From contig JAHYIT010000006.1 in assembly GCA_019429205.1 (NCBI GenBank), forward strand, positions 17,236-81,235: a stretch of DNA of 64,000 nucleotides. Reading direction: 5' to 3'. Below are positions 28,825 through 38,370 of this stretch, piece after piece. Within the stretch, counting starts at the first letter, position 1. Each line of letters begins with the position of its first letter. The notes under the pieces were generated by a model. It saw nothing but the letters and a program-made list of their open reading frames with translations. It was not told the origin of the DNA and did no database searches. The translations under genes and the position numbers were made by a program. The DNA is from Mariniphaga sp. GTDB taxonomy: Bacteria > Bacteroidota > Bacteroidia > Bacteroidales > Prolixibacteraceae.

Positions 28825-29622
28825 TTATCCAGAAATTGTTTTTATAAATTTGATGGAACGCTGGTTAAACGCGTCAGGCTGATCGAGGTTGCATACATGA
28901 CCGCTGTTGCTTATTACCTCAAGTTTCGAGTTGAAGTGTTTTTTTACCAAATCGGTAACCATGGGCAAAAACATGTGGTCGCGGTCGCCCATCAGGTACA
29001 GCACCGGTGCCGAAGCTTCCTTTACGATGAATTCTTTCAGGTTGAAACGAATTTCGTCTGACATTTGTAACCATTTTTTAAACTCCTTATCACCCAACCG
29101 GATAGCTTCACTGATGAATAATTTTCGCGATTGCGCATGTTTCTTCGAGGGAATTAAGATCCACGCATTCAGCCGGTAAAGCCACATGTAAGGCAAAATG
29201 GAGTTGAGCAGTTTGGCCATACTCACCAGTACATTTATTTTTTTGTTGAATTGTACTATCGCACCTCCCAGAATAATGGATTCAGCCCTGCCCGGAGCAA
29301 GCTTGTCGATGGACCTTATGATAATACATCCTAACGAAATGCCTACAAAATGGGCTTTCTCAATTTCCAGGTGGTCCATCGTTTTGATCACATCCATGGC
29401 AATTTCGTCGAAACGGTACATTTCTTCTTTGGAATAATGTGCTTTTGATTTTCCATGGCCGCGCAAATCGACCAAAAGCACGTTGAAATGCTTTTTAAAA
29501 TCGCGCAGTTGCCGAAACCAAACCACATTGCTGCCGCCGGCACCGTGAACAAAAACCACCCAGGTTTTCGACGTTTTATGTCTGAATATTTTATGATATA
29601 ACATCGGGCTAAAAATATACAA
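28825..29622 (-). CDS. Alpha/beta fold hydrolase
   Basis: VVFVHGAGGSNVVWFRQL, LLVDLRGHGKS, HFVGISLGC. Confidence 0.85.
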   Translation of the reverse strand: MYIFSPMLYHKIFRHKTSKTWVVFVHGAGGSNVVWFRQLRDFKKHFNVLLVDLRGHGKSKAHYSKEEMYRFDEIAMDVIKTMDHLEIEKAHFVGISLGCIIIRSIDKLAPGRAESIILGGAIVQFNKKINVLVSMAKLLNSILPYMWLYRLNAWILIPSKKHAQSRKLFISEAIRLGDKEFKKWLQMSDEIRFNLKEFIVKEASAPVLYLMGDRDHMFLPMVTDLVKKHFNSKLEVISNSGHVCNLDQPDAFNQRSIKFIKTISG

Positions 29623-29712
29623 TTATATATTAACTGCAAATGGCCGGATTTGTTGAAAAAAACTCATCCGAATAGTTACCTATCCGGATAAGTTTTTCCT
29701 GTCCTTTATGGT

Positions 29713-30504
29713 TTAAATATCAGAATATTCAGTAGGATGCAGTAACTGAATTTCTGAACGGGAAACGGTATTTTTATATTTTTCCAGTGCCTTCATGATT
29801 TCCCATTCGGGATGGGTTCTGAACGTATTCCAGTGCTCGTCGTGCGATTTCATATCAGAAAAAGTAGTCATGTACATTAAGTTGGGCATGGTGTTTCCCG
29901 AAATAACTTCGCCGTAAAAAACAGCCTGAAAATCGAGCCGGTCAAATAAATCAATTTCACCACCTTCGTTAAACATTTCCACTTTTTTGAGGTAATAATT
30001 TTCTGTTGGGCCTTCGTAACTGCGCAGTTCATAAATTCTTTCCGAGGGCGGTGTTTTATGTTTGGGAACACCAAATTCGGGCATTTCACTAAACGCTTTC
30101 AAAAGAACCGATTCAATTCGCTGGTACGGGGGATTGTCATGCAGAGCGTTGATGTACTCCGCTCCACCAGCCTGGTACTGCGTGTCTTTGGCCAGTTTTG
30201 ATTCAATTTTGTCCAGGTCATCAAGTTTTTTCAAGGGAATAAATACAATGATTTTTTTCCCGGCTTCGTCGTTACTTTCAATGGGTTTAAAAACGCCTAC
30301 CTTTTTTATGCCGGCACGGTGCAAAGCAGGAAGATACGCAGTCTTCAGGTAATTTTCAACCCTCGCTTCCTGGGCATGATCTTTCAGGTTGTAAATTTTC
30401 AGTTGGTAATAATCCCGCGCGGAAAGCTGGTATGTAAAAGAAAAGGCTACCAGAATTAAAACAAGGAATAATCCTTTTAAAAACGATTTTTTTCGTGATT
30501 TCAT
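29713..30504 (-). CDS. NIPSNAP family protein, exported
   Basis: YYQLKIYNLKDHAQEARVENYLKTAYLPALHRAGIKKVGVFKP, IYELRSYEGPTENYYLKKVEMFNEGGEIDLFDRL. Confidence 0.85.
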   Translation of the reverse strand: MKSRKKSFLKGLFLVLILVAFSFTYQLSARDYYQLKIYNLKDHAQEARVENYLKTAYLPALHRAGIKKVGVFKPIESNDEAGKKIIVFIPLKKLDDLDKIESKLAKDTQYQAGGAEYINALHDNPPYQRIESVLLKAFSEMPEFGVPKHKTPPSERIYELRSYEGPTENYYLKKVEMFNEGGEIDLFDRLDFQAVFYGEVISGNTMPNLMYMTTFSDMKSHDEHWNTFRTHPEWEIMKALEKYKNTVSRSEIQLLHPTEYSDI

Positions 30505-30527
30505 GTTTAAATGATTTATTGATTTAT

Positions 30528-31343
30528 TTAATTTTTACCAGGATATACCGGGCTCACCCACTCTTCTTTGGGAAGGTATTTGCTACCGCTGGCCCAGCGA
30601 ATTCCTCTCAGAAAAAGTTCCATCAGTTCCGGCGAATCAAAATCATCGGCAACGTGCCCGGGAGAAAGGTAAAAGACCCGTCCTTTCCCGTAAGTTTTTT
30701 TCCAGGCAACGGGCATTACCGCGCCATCAATCCAGTCGTCGTATTCGCCTGTAAAACTGGTGGTTGCAAGTACTTTAACATTGGGGTCGATATGCATGTA
30801 GTATTGTTCCGATTTCAGTTGAAAATCATTGATGCCACGGGTGATGGGATCATTTTTATCGGTAATGTTAATGGTGTGTTTATGAACGTTGCCCGGGTGA
30901 GCAACCCACTGTCCGCCCACCATATACTGGTATCCTGTATTTTCGCGGAATGAATCACCCAAACCACCGTGAGCTCCGGCAATTCCGGTTCCGTTTTTCA
31001 CTGCATCGAGCAACCCTTTTTCCTGTTCTTTCGAAATTTTCCCCATGGTCCAGGCCTGAATAATTAAATCGAAGGAATCCATGAGTTTTTTGTTGGCATA
31101 AACGCCGAGCGAATCTGAAACAGTGATAATTGCGCCTTCTTTTTCAAGAAGTGGTTTCAGTTTGTACGTGACCTGCCTGGGTTCGTGACCTTCCCAACCT
31201 CCCCAAACCATCAGGATTTTTTTACCTTTTAACGAAGGCAGATCATCCGGAGGTGTTGTTGCAACAACCGGTTTCATGTTCAACACAAAAAGAGATAAAA
31301 GTACAAACAGTGCAAGTTTTCCGGAAAACGAATTTGTTCTCAT
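30528..31343 (-). CDS. ThuA domain-containing protein, exported
   Basis: ILMVWGGWEGHEPRQ, GIAGAHGGLGDSFRENTGYQYMVGGQWVAHPG, GKGRVFYLSPGHVADDF. Confidence 0.85.
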   Translation of the reverse strand: MRTNSFSGKLALFVLLSLFVLNMKPVVATTPPDDLPSLKGKKILMVWGGWEGHEPRQVTYKLKPLLEKEGAIITVSDSLGVYANKKLMDSFDLIIQAWTMGKISKEQEKGLLDAVKNGTGIAGAHGGLGDSFRENTGYQYMVGGQWVAHPGNVHKHTINITDKNDPITRGINDFQLKSEQYYMHIDPNVKVLATTSFTGEYDDWIDGAVMPVAWKKTYGKGRVFYLSPGHVADDFDSPELMELFLRGIRWASGSKYLPKEEWVSPVYPGKN

Positions 31344-31390
31344 TTTAATATGGTTTATTTGATTTATTCAGAAAGGTAAAAATACATTTA

Positions 31391-32473
31391 TTATTGATTC
31401 CAAATCTTACTTAAGGCCTTAAAACTTTCCGCCGAGTTGTCCATTCTGTCCTCCTTTGCTGTTCCGTTGTAACTGTCCATAAAATTTCTGGTTGAGCCCC
31501 AAACCGTTTGTAACATGCCGAGGTAACGGGGTTTCATATCCCGGGTAGCCGAATCGATAAACAGACGCATCATTTTTTCCTGTTCCACTGCATTTTCGAC
31601 ATTTCTCCACGGGCAGGTAAGTACCTGCAATCCTTTGGAGGCAAACAAAAAGGCTGTAGGATCCGGGCGTTCATAATGCCAGTCGCAAATCACCACATCT
31701 TTCGGAATCATATCGATGGCGCGGTGGGTGTTGTTGTAACTGCCTTCCCACAAACCGATTCCGGTGGTTTTTCCGTCAATCAGCCGATCGCCCCACATCC
31801 AGAGTTCGGCTCCTGATTTAGCCAGGTGGTCCCTGATTTTGGTAACCTCGCCGGCAAACAGTTCGGCCTTGTCGTGGCCATAACATCGCGGGCAATCTTC
31901 GTGGCCGATATAAAAAACTTCATCGAGCCCCGCATGAAAGGCATCGGTTTCAAACACTTCCACAATTTCGTCCACCAATGCAAAAACCACATCGTGCACT
32001 TCGGGATGCAATGGACAATAGCTTTTACAGTAAAGCCCATCGGGATTGGGCCATTCATATTCACCGGGTTCAGGCAGCTTTATATCAGGCGTTTCATCAA
32101 ATTCCGGATAAACTTCCAGCAGTTTGCCCAATGTGCTGTGCCATGACTGATGCCCCAGCAGGTTGATTTGTGGAATGAGCCGGATGTTGTTTTCGCGGCA
32201 CACCTCAACCAGTTTTTTTACATCGGCATTGGTTAACGGATTATTACCCCGAAGTTCGGGATGCGACTGGTATTCGTAGCCCCAGTCAACCCTCAGAATC
32301 AACAGATTCAGACCTGAAGGCGCCAGTTCTTTTTCGATGAAACCGGCAAACTCATCCACCTGGTTGGGCGGAGGGGCAGCAATGCAAAGTCCGCGTACCG
32401 GATAGGGAGAATTAGCCAACAGATAAAAAGTTGTAAATGAGAAAACTAAAAAGGTAGCAAGTATTCGTTTCAT
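31391..32473 (-). CDS. Family 20-like glycosylhydrolase
   Basis: TIM-barrel start RGLCIAAPPPNQVDEFAGFI, FHAGLDEVFYIGHEDCPRC catalytic-like motif, signal peptide. Confidence 0.65.
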   Translation of the reverse strand: MKRILATFLVFSFTTFYLLANSPYPVRGLCIAAPPPNQVDEFAGFIEKELAPSGLNLLILRVDWGYEYQSHPELRGNNPLTNADVKKLVEVCRENNIRLIPQINLLGHQSWHSTLGKLLEVYPEFDETPDIKLPEPGEYEWPNPDGLYCKSYCPLHPEVHDVVFALVDEIVEVFETDAFHAGLDEVFYIGHEDCPRCYGHDKAELFAGEVTKIRDHLAKSGAELWMWGDRLIDGKTTGIGLWEGSYNNTHRAIDMIPKDVVICDWHYERPDPTAFLFASKGLQVLTCPWRNVENAVEQEKMMRLFIDSATRDMKPRYLGMLQTVWGSTRNFMDSYNGTAKEDRMDNSAESFKALSKIWNQ

Positions 32474-32786
32474 AATAGTAAGATTAATTTTTTGGGAAAA
32501 TAATTATTCAACACGCCGTTATAACCTTCTCTTACAGCAAAGTTGGTTTTTCCAAGTTCGGCAAGAATGGCTTCATTGCTGTCGGCACACATAACGCTTA
32601 CGGGAACGACATGGTTTTGGGTGGTCAGGTACTCAATCATTTCCCTTGCTGAATTTTTGATTTCAGCAGCTTCCTGCATCAATAACTGAACTGGCAGCCC
32701 TCCTGTAGTTTCTTTATCTTCAAATCCGTAAAAAATGAAAACCCTGAAGGTTCGGGAATTATTCAAGGTTTTCTTTTTTCCTTTTA

Positions 32787-34091
32787 TCAGAATTTGGTGA
32801 AATCCCATTTGCCGCGGTATGGACGTGTTAGCATCATATTTGCCCATTCGTCGCCAGTGAATTTTTCGGCTTTTGGATCCCATAAAAGTGGTCTTTGCAG
32901 TTCGTAAGCGATATTCGTAATATTGCAAACAGAAGCAGTACGGTGCCCGGTTTCCACGTCTGAAATGGGTTTTGTGCGTTTTTTCATGGCATCCACCCAG
33001 TCCTGGTAATGATTGTCGCTGAAATAAACCCTTTTGTCTGTTGGTTTTAAATCGGCTTTTGCCAGGTTTTTATCGGGAAAAGTACGCAGGAATCCTCGGC
33101 TGACTTCAATTCTTCCATCGGTTCCTATAAACTGAACGGCGTTTCCATCTTCTTTGCCGCCCCATAATTTATGGTTAACGCGAACTCCGTTTTCGTAAAC
33201 CATGGTCAACCCGTGCGTTTGTTCAGGTTTAGAAGGAGGCAAAAATCTTACCGGCCCCGAATCGTCCATTCCGAGTGCCCATTGTGCAATGTCGAACATG
33301 TGTGCGCCCCAGTCGGTAATTAAACCGCCGCCGAAATCGCGGTATCCGCGCCACCATGCCCATGGTCCGTTGGTACTTAAAGGTGCCAGGTCTTCGTGAT
33401 ATCCGCGGTAAAGCGTTGGTCCAACCCATTCGTTCCAGTCCAGTCCTTCAGGTACGGACTGCGTTGGCAAGTCGCACTGTTTCACCGGTTCGCCCACACT
33501 CACGTTAATTTCTTTAATTTCTCCAATATATCCATTGCGCACCAGTTCCACTGCATGGCGAAAATCGCGCCACGAACGCTGCATATTTCCGGTTTGGAAA
33601 ACGCGGTCGTACTTGCGGGTGGCATTTACCATGGCGCGACCTTCGGCCACGGTAAGCGATAGGGGCTTTTCGCAGTAAATGTCTTTTCCTGCTTTGGCAG
33701 CATCAACCACAATTTGGGCGTGCCAGTGGTCGGGCGTTACAATAACTACGGCATCCACATCGCTGCGCTCCAGCAATTCGCGGTAGTAGTGGTAAGGTTC
33801 CACTTTTACGTTCAGGCCTTTGTTTGTGTTGTTTTTGTTGGCTGACTGCACAAAATTGTCCAGCTTGCTTTTAAAAACATCACATGCTGCAACAGCGGCT
33901 GTTTCCTTACATTTACCAATGCCATTAAGCAGTGTGGAAACTTGTTTCCCGGTACCGATGTAACCCAGGTTAATGCGGTCATTGGCAGCTACAAATCCTT
34001 TTCCGCCCATCACATGGCGCGGAATAATGGTTACTGCTGCAGCTCCGGCGGCTGCTTTTCCAATGAAATTTCTGCGGTTCATTTTATTCAT
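32787..34091 (-). CDS. Gfo/Idh/MocA family oxidoreductase with Tat-like leader
   Basis: MNRRNFIGKAAAGAAAVTIIP, LGYIGTGKQ, VTPDHWHAQIVVDAAKAGKDIYCEKPLSLT. Confidence 0.9.
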   Translation of the reverse strand: MNKMNRRNFIGKAAAGAAAVTIIPRHVMGGKGFVAANDRINLGYIGTGKQVSTLLNGIGKCKETAAVAACDVFKSKLDNFVQSANKNNTNKGLNVKVEPYHYYRELLERSDVDAVVIVTPDHWHAQIVVDAAKAGKDIYCEKPLSLTVAEGRAMVNATRKYDRVFQTGNMQRSWRDFRHAVELVRNGYIGEIKEINVSVGEPVKQCDLPTQSVPEGLDWNEWVGPTLYRGYHEDLAPLSTNGPWAWWRGYRDFGGGLITDWGAHMFDIAQWALGMDDSGPVRFLPPSKPEQTHGLTMVYENGVRVNHKLWGGKEDGNAVQFIGTDGRIEVSRGFLRTFPDKNLAKADLKPTDKRVYFSDNHYQDWVDAMKKRTKPISDVETGHRTASVCNITNIAYELQRPLLWDPKAEKFTGDEWANMMLTRPYRGKWDFTKF

Positions 34092-34167
34092 TATAAGAGA
34101 TTTAATTGATTTAAAAATAGATATTGAATTTTTTGTATTTCATATTTCTGATGTACAAACTTAAAAA

Positions 34168-35121
34168 TTATTCTGAATCAGGATTTCCTGCACACCTGAA
34201 TCCGGTATTAAAAAGTGAAGTTTCGTGTGAATTCATGGAACGTCCGCTTACTGAAAAGCTGTCTTCGCCGCTTTGGTCGAAAAAGAATGAACCGCCGCGA
34301 ATGACTTTTACATTCGGATCAATTCTATACGGTTCATTGTTGCCCGGGTAAGGTTTGTAAGTATCGGCGCACCACTGCCAAACGTTTCCACCCATGTCAG
34401 TTAATCCGGCTTCGTTTTCTCCAAAAGCTCCAACCGGCGAGGTAAACAGGTAACCGTCTTTTGTTTCAGAAGCATTTATTTCTCCCTGCCAGGTGTTTGC
34501 AAAATATTGCCCGTTAACAGAAATCTCGTTTCCCCAACTGAATTTTTCACCCGAATTTTTTCCACTACGCGCAGCAAATTCCCATTCCGCTTCAGTGGGT
34601 AATCTTTTGCCTGCCCATTCGGCATAAGCCACTGCATCGTTCCAGCTTACGTGGGTAACCGGGTGATTGTCTTCGGCATCGGGCCCCGACGGACCAAAAG
34701 GTTTTTTCCAGAAAGCGCCGGGCAACAATTCCCAGGTTTGTTTTTCGAGGTTAAAAACGCCTGAATCGCCAAATTTTTCCGCTTCGGTTTTGAAGCCGGT
34801 TGCCTCAACAAAAGCTTTAAACTGAACTATTGTTACCGGAGTTTTATCGATATGAAAAGGTTCTATTTTGACTTCGTGAACCGGTTTTTCATTGGGAAGC
34901 CCTGTTTCAGATCCCATGAGAAAAGTGCCGCCTTCAAAAAAGACCATTTCGCTGGTATTTTGTGAAATGTACTCTTTGGAGGATGAAGGTGTTTCAATGG
35001 TTTCAGATGGAAGAGATTCGGTTGCTTTAACCTCTTTTTTTTCGTTTCCCTCTTTTTGTGATTTACTTCCGGTGCAGGAAGCGAATATTAATAAGAGTAA
35101 TATTATAACCAGTTTGTACAT
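34168..35121 (-). CDS. Formylglycine-generating enzyme (SUMF1)-like lipoprotein lacking the catalytic cysteines
   Basis: Lipobox FASC; FFEGGTFLMGSETGLPNEKPVHEVKIEPFHIDKTPVT, WNDAVAYAEWAGKRLPTEAEWEFAARSG, NVWQWCAD, VIRGGSFFFDQSGEDSFSVSGRS. Confidence 0.9.
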   Translation of the reverse strand: MYKLVIILLLLIFASCTGSKSQKEGNEKKEVKATESLPSETIETPSSSKEYISQNTSEMVFFEGGTFLMGSETGLPNEKPVHEVKIEPFHIDKTPVTIVQFKAFVEATGFKTEAEKFGDSGVFNLEKQTWELLPGAFWKKPFGPSGPDAEDNHPVTHVSWNDAVAYAEWAGKRLPTEAEWEFAARSGKNSGEKFSWGNEISVNGQYFANTWQGEINASETKDGYLFTSPVGAFGENEAGLTDMGGNVWQWCADTYKPYPGNNEPYRIDPNVKVIRGGSFFFDQSGEDSFSVSGRSMNSHETSLFNTGFRCAGNPDSE

Positions 35122-35259
35122 GCTGAAAATTTAGAATTGTAAAAATGGGTGTTTTTATTTTTTGTTCCAAATGAAAAAGAAGGAATATGGAATGGATGCT
35201 AAAGAATTCAATTAAACGATGCTGTAGGATTAATTCACCGGATTTTTAAAAATACATAT

Positions 35260-35376
35260 AATCCGGTTGCAGCAGGTTTGGTGAAAAACCGGGAGGACTG
35301 GCCCGGCATTTGGTACATCGGGTATAACAGGTACATCGGGCGTCCCGGGTGCAGCGGTCTCCGAACCGCTGATTAA
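35260..35376 (+). pseudogene. 3'-end remnant of a RAYT (REP-associated tyrosine transposase)
   Basis: Manual translation NPVAAGLVKNREDWPGIWYIGYNRYIGRPGCSGLRTAD*, matching the C-terminus of the intact RAYT (NPVAAGLVKNREDWSGNWCSGCSGLRTAD*). Confidence 0.8.
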
Positions 35377-35496
35377 AAAAAATGCGCGGTTTGGAAACCA
35401 CGCCACCCAATATGCGCGATTCGACCGCCTGAATGACGCAGTCGGGCAAGGAATCCAATCTAACCAAAATGAGCGGTTCGGAGACCACGCCACCCA
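35350..35496. repeat. REP-like palindrome cluster, left of RAYT
   Basis: AGCGGTCTCCGAACCGCTGATTAAAAA... and AGCGGTTCGGAGACCACGCCACCC units. Confidence 0.75.
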
Positions 35497-35560
35497 AAAA
35501 AATCACACTTACGTGTTTATATTTCTTTCGGAATTATTAATTTGCCCTTAAAAACAACCC

Positions 35561-36388
35561 ATGAAGAAAGAATTTTACCGGTATTTGTTGCCTCATTTTC
35601 AACAACCCGGGCAGGCTTATTTTATTACCTGGAGTTTAAAAGATGCAGTACCAAAAAAAGCATTGAAACGATACAGTGACGAAATGGAGAAGTTACGGTT
35701 GCAGATTAAAAGCTATGGTACAGCGAGCGTCATGGGTCCAGCGGGTGTTGCGGGTGCAGCGGATTCCGATCCGCTGATTAAGAAAATGAGCGGATCGGAA
35801 TCCGCTCCACCCAGAATGAGCGATTCGGAGATCGCTCCACCCAAAATGAGCGGTTCTGCCCCGGATAGCTATCGGGGCGCTCCCCCCGCAGGCGCTCCAC
35901 CCGAACTAAAAAAGCAGTATTATTCGCTTCGAAAAAAATACATAAAAGCGTATGACGAGTTGCTGGATAGCGATAAAAACCCAAAAATCAACCTTTCAAA
36001 ACCTGAGAATTTGCAACCAGTAAAAGAAACCCTGTTGTTCTGGAATGGCAAAAAACTGGAAAACTATGCTTTTTGTATTATGCCAAATCATATACACTGG
36101 GTGTTTCGTGTGTTTGAAAAAGATAAAAAAAATAAACCGGTTTATTTACAGGATATTATGAATTCGGTAAAACGGTTTTCTGCCAATCAGATTAATAAAG
36201 TGGAAAACCGAAAAGGAGCGGTTTGGCAAACCGAGAGTTTCGATACTACCATTCGCGATGAGAAACACTTGCATTATGCCATTGAATACACTTTGAATAA
36301 TCCGGTTGCAGCAGGTTTGGTAAAAAACCGGGAAGACTGGTCGGGAAACTGGTGCAGCGGGTGCAGCGGTCTCCGAACCGCTGATTAA
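35561..36388 (+). CDS. REP-associated tyrosine transposase (RAYT, IS200-like Y1)
   Basis: GQAYFITWSLKDAVP, CIMPNHIHWVFRVF (HxH), GAVWQTESFDTTIRDEKHLHYAIEYTLNNPVAAGLV. Confidence 0.9.
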   Translation: MKKEFYRYLLPHFQQPGQAYFITWSLKDAVPKKALKRYSDEMEKLRLQIKSYGTASVMGPAGVAGAADSDPLIKKMSGSESAPPRMSDSEIAPPKMSGSAPDSYRGAPPAGAPPELKKQYYSLRKKYIKAYDELLDSDKNPKINLSKPENLQPVKETLLFWNGKKLENYAFCIMPNHIHWVFRVFEKDKKNKPVYLQDIMNSVKRFSANQINKVENRKGAVWQTESFDTTIRDEKHLHYAIEYTLNNPVAAGLVKNREDWSGNWCSGCSGLRTAD

Positions 36389-36495
36389 AAATGAGTGGAT
36401 CGACCCCGGATATCTGACGGGTCGCTCCATCCATAATGATCGAATTCCGAACCGCTGATTAAAAAAATGAGCGGTTCGGAGACCGCTCCACCCGA
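36362..36495. repeat. REP-like palindromes, right of RAYT
   Basis: AGCGGTCTCCGAACCGCTGATTAAAAATGAG... and AGCGGTTCGGAGACCGCTCCACCC; arms are reverse complements. Confidence 0.8.
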
Positions 36496-36572
36496 ACGCT
36501 CTGTTGCAGTTTTTTTAAAAGTTGCTACTTTTGGTGGAACAAAATCATTTTGGAAAAAACTAACGTAATAAG

Positions 36573-38120
36573 ATGATGAAGCAATTGCATTTTTTTAATA
36601 CTGTCCTTTTTCTGTGGCTTTGCCATTTTGCAGTTGCCCAGCCATATTCATTGGAGGTGAGCATAAAAAACCAGCCCGATAACCCTGTTGTTTTGGGAAC
36701 TATCAAGGGCGATAAATTTACACCGCTGGATTCGCTTGTACTTCAGGAGGTGGCGGGTGGTTTGCCTGATGAAAACCATTCGGGTTCGCAAGGTTCTATT
36801 CAGCAGGTGACTTCGGGTCACCAGCTGAAGAAAGTAATCTGGCAGTTTCCGGAAAACTCAGTTTCCGGGATGTACCGGCTTGTTTTTGGTCAGACAACTT
36901 ACGCCCGCGTGATGGATGAATCGCCGCAGCAACTGGATTTCATTTTTAATAACGAAGATATTGTTTTTGAAACGGACTTTAAGGCGCCGCAAGATAGTCT
37001 GGTTGTTTTAAAATCGGAGGAAAACCGGTTGTGGTTTGATTTTTTGAAAAAAGATAAGGAACTTCAGAATCATCTGGATTTGCTGGAAAAGGAATTGGAT
37101 TATTTTCAAACGAGAGTGGCCGCTGCAAAGTCCTCGGCCGGAGCCGTTGCTGAAGCTGATTTGCAGGAACTGGAAATGCAGGCTGTGCAACAAGCCAATT
37201 CTTTCAACCAACTGCAAATGGCTCGCGACAGGTTCATTCTCAATACAGCAGAAAAGAATAAAGAATTATTGGCATTACGTTTCATCTCCATTTTTAGAGA
37301 ACCTTTTCGCGATGGGTACTTTTTATCTCAGGAAAGGAGGGAGTTTTACCAAAAGGAATATTTCCGGCACATTGATTTTTCCGATGAATCTCTCATCAAC
37401 TCTCCGGTTTTAACGGATAAAATTTTCGATTACCTGGTTACATACAATCAGCCCGGTTTTAACCAGGAGCAACGGGAAAAGGCGTATATGAAAGCGGTTG
37501 ATGTTGTGATGAGTCAAATTGAACCTGTGAAGCCTGGCAGCCAGGCCAATAATCCGGTTTATGAATTTATTTTAAATTACCTGGTAACCGGATTTGAAAG
37601 GCTGAATATGGATCATGTATTGACTTACATTGCTGAAAATTATTCCGGTACCCTTTGTCAGACCGACGAAAAAACCACGCTCGAACGGAAACTGGAATTT
37701 CAGAATATGAAACCCGGCGATTTGGTGCCCGATTTTACCATCAATGATTTGAGCGATGAACCGACGACATTATCGCATATTTTAAAACCACGCAACCTTA
37801 TTCTTTTTTATGCAAGCTGGTGCCCGCACTGCGCAGAAATACTTCCTCAGATTAAAGCCTGGCGACGGCAGTTTCAGGCTACCGAACTGGAAATTATCGC
37901 CATATCGCTTGATACTTCCAAATCAGACTGGCAGCAAATTGTTCGGGAAACCCGTTTCGATGAATTTTTTAATCTTTCTGAACTGAAGGGATGGGATGGT
38001 GAGGTGGCCCCAAAATACAACGTATATGCCACGCCCACCATGTTTGTCGTTGACAATAACCTTCGGATTCTGGCCAAACCACAATCTGTGAGTGAGTTGA
38101 TTGAGTATTTTGGAAAATGA
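36573..38120 (+). CDS. Exported TlpA/thioredoxin-like protein
   Basis: Signal peptide; C-terminal LILFYASWCPHCAEILPQIKAW with CxxC. Confidence 0.85.
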   Translation: MMKQLHFFNTVLFLWLCHFAVAQPYSLEVSIKNQPDNPVVLGTIKGDKFTPLDSLVLQEVAGGLPDENHSGSQGSIQQVTSGHQLKKVIWQFPENSVSGMYRLVFGQTTYARVMDESPQQLDFIFNNEDIVFETDFKAPQDSLVVLKSEENRLWFDFLKKDKELQNHLDLLEKELDYFQTRVAAAKSSAGAVAEADLQELEMQAVQQANSFNQLQMARDRFILNTAEKNKELLALRFISIFREPFRDGYFLSQERREFYQKEYFRHIDFSDESLINSPVLTDKIFDYLVTYNQPGFNQEQREKAYMKAVDVVMSQIEPVKPGSQANNPVYEFILNYLVTGFERLNMDHVLTYIAENYSGTLCQTDEKTTLERKLEFQNMKPGDLVPDFTINDLSDEPTTLSHILKPRNLILFYASWCPHCAEILPQIKAWRRQFQATELEIIAISLDTSKSDWQQIVRETRFDEFFNLSELKGWDGEVAPKYNVYATPTMFVVDNNLRILAKPQSVSELIEYFGK

Positions 38121-38199
38121 ATAATTCTAAGATACTGTTTTGAAATAATATTTACAGAATTTATGCTGATATTTCAAGGATTTATTTGTTTTATAAATT

Positions 38200-38258
38200 A
38201 GACGCTTTCAGGTTATAAAAACGCTGAAAGGTCGGGAATCGGAAACCTGACAGCGTCT
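38200..38258. repeat. Imperfect inverted repeat AGACGCTTTCAGGTT ... AACCTGACAGCGTCT
   Basis: 14/15 matching arms around a 29-bp spacer; related fragments follow immediately (AGACCTGTCAG). Confidence 0.55.
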
Positions 38259-38370
38259 TTAAGACCTGTCAGAGTTTAAACAGCTTAACACTTAAAAAAC
38301 GTCTGATTCAGTCCTATCATTTTGGTGAGTATATTCACCAATTATTATAATTTTTGCTGATTAGAAAAAC

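Noticed and set aside
32470-32928. 152-aa minus ORF between the GH20-like and Gfo/Idh genes
   Set aside because: N-terminal third overlaps the Gfo/Idh gene in another frame and crosses a likely terminator (AACCTTGAA...TTCAGGGTT near 32738-32775). A shorter real ORF starting at MQEAAEIKNS cannot be excluded but has no recognised family.
35350-36495. Possible CRISPR array because of repeated hairpins
   Set aside because: Spacing is irregular, the repeats are palindromic REP type and tied to a RAYT gene.
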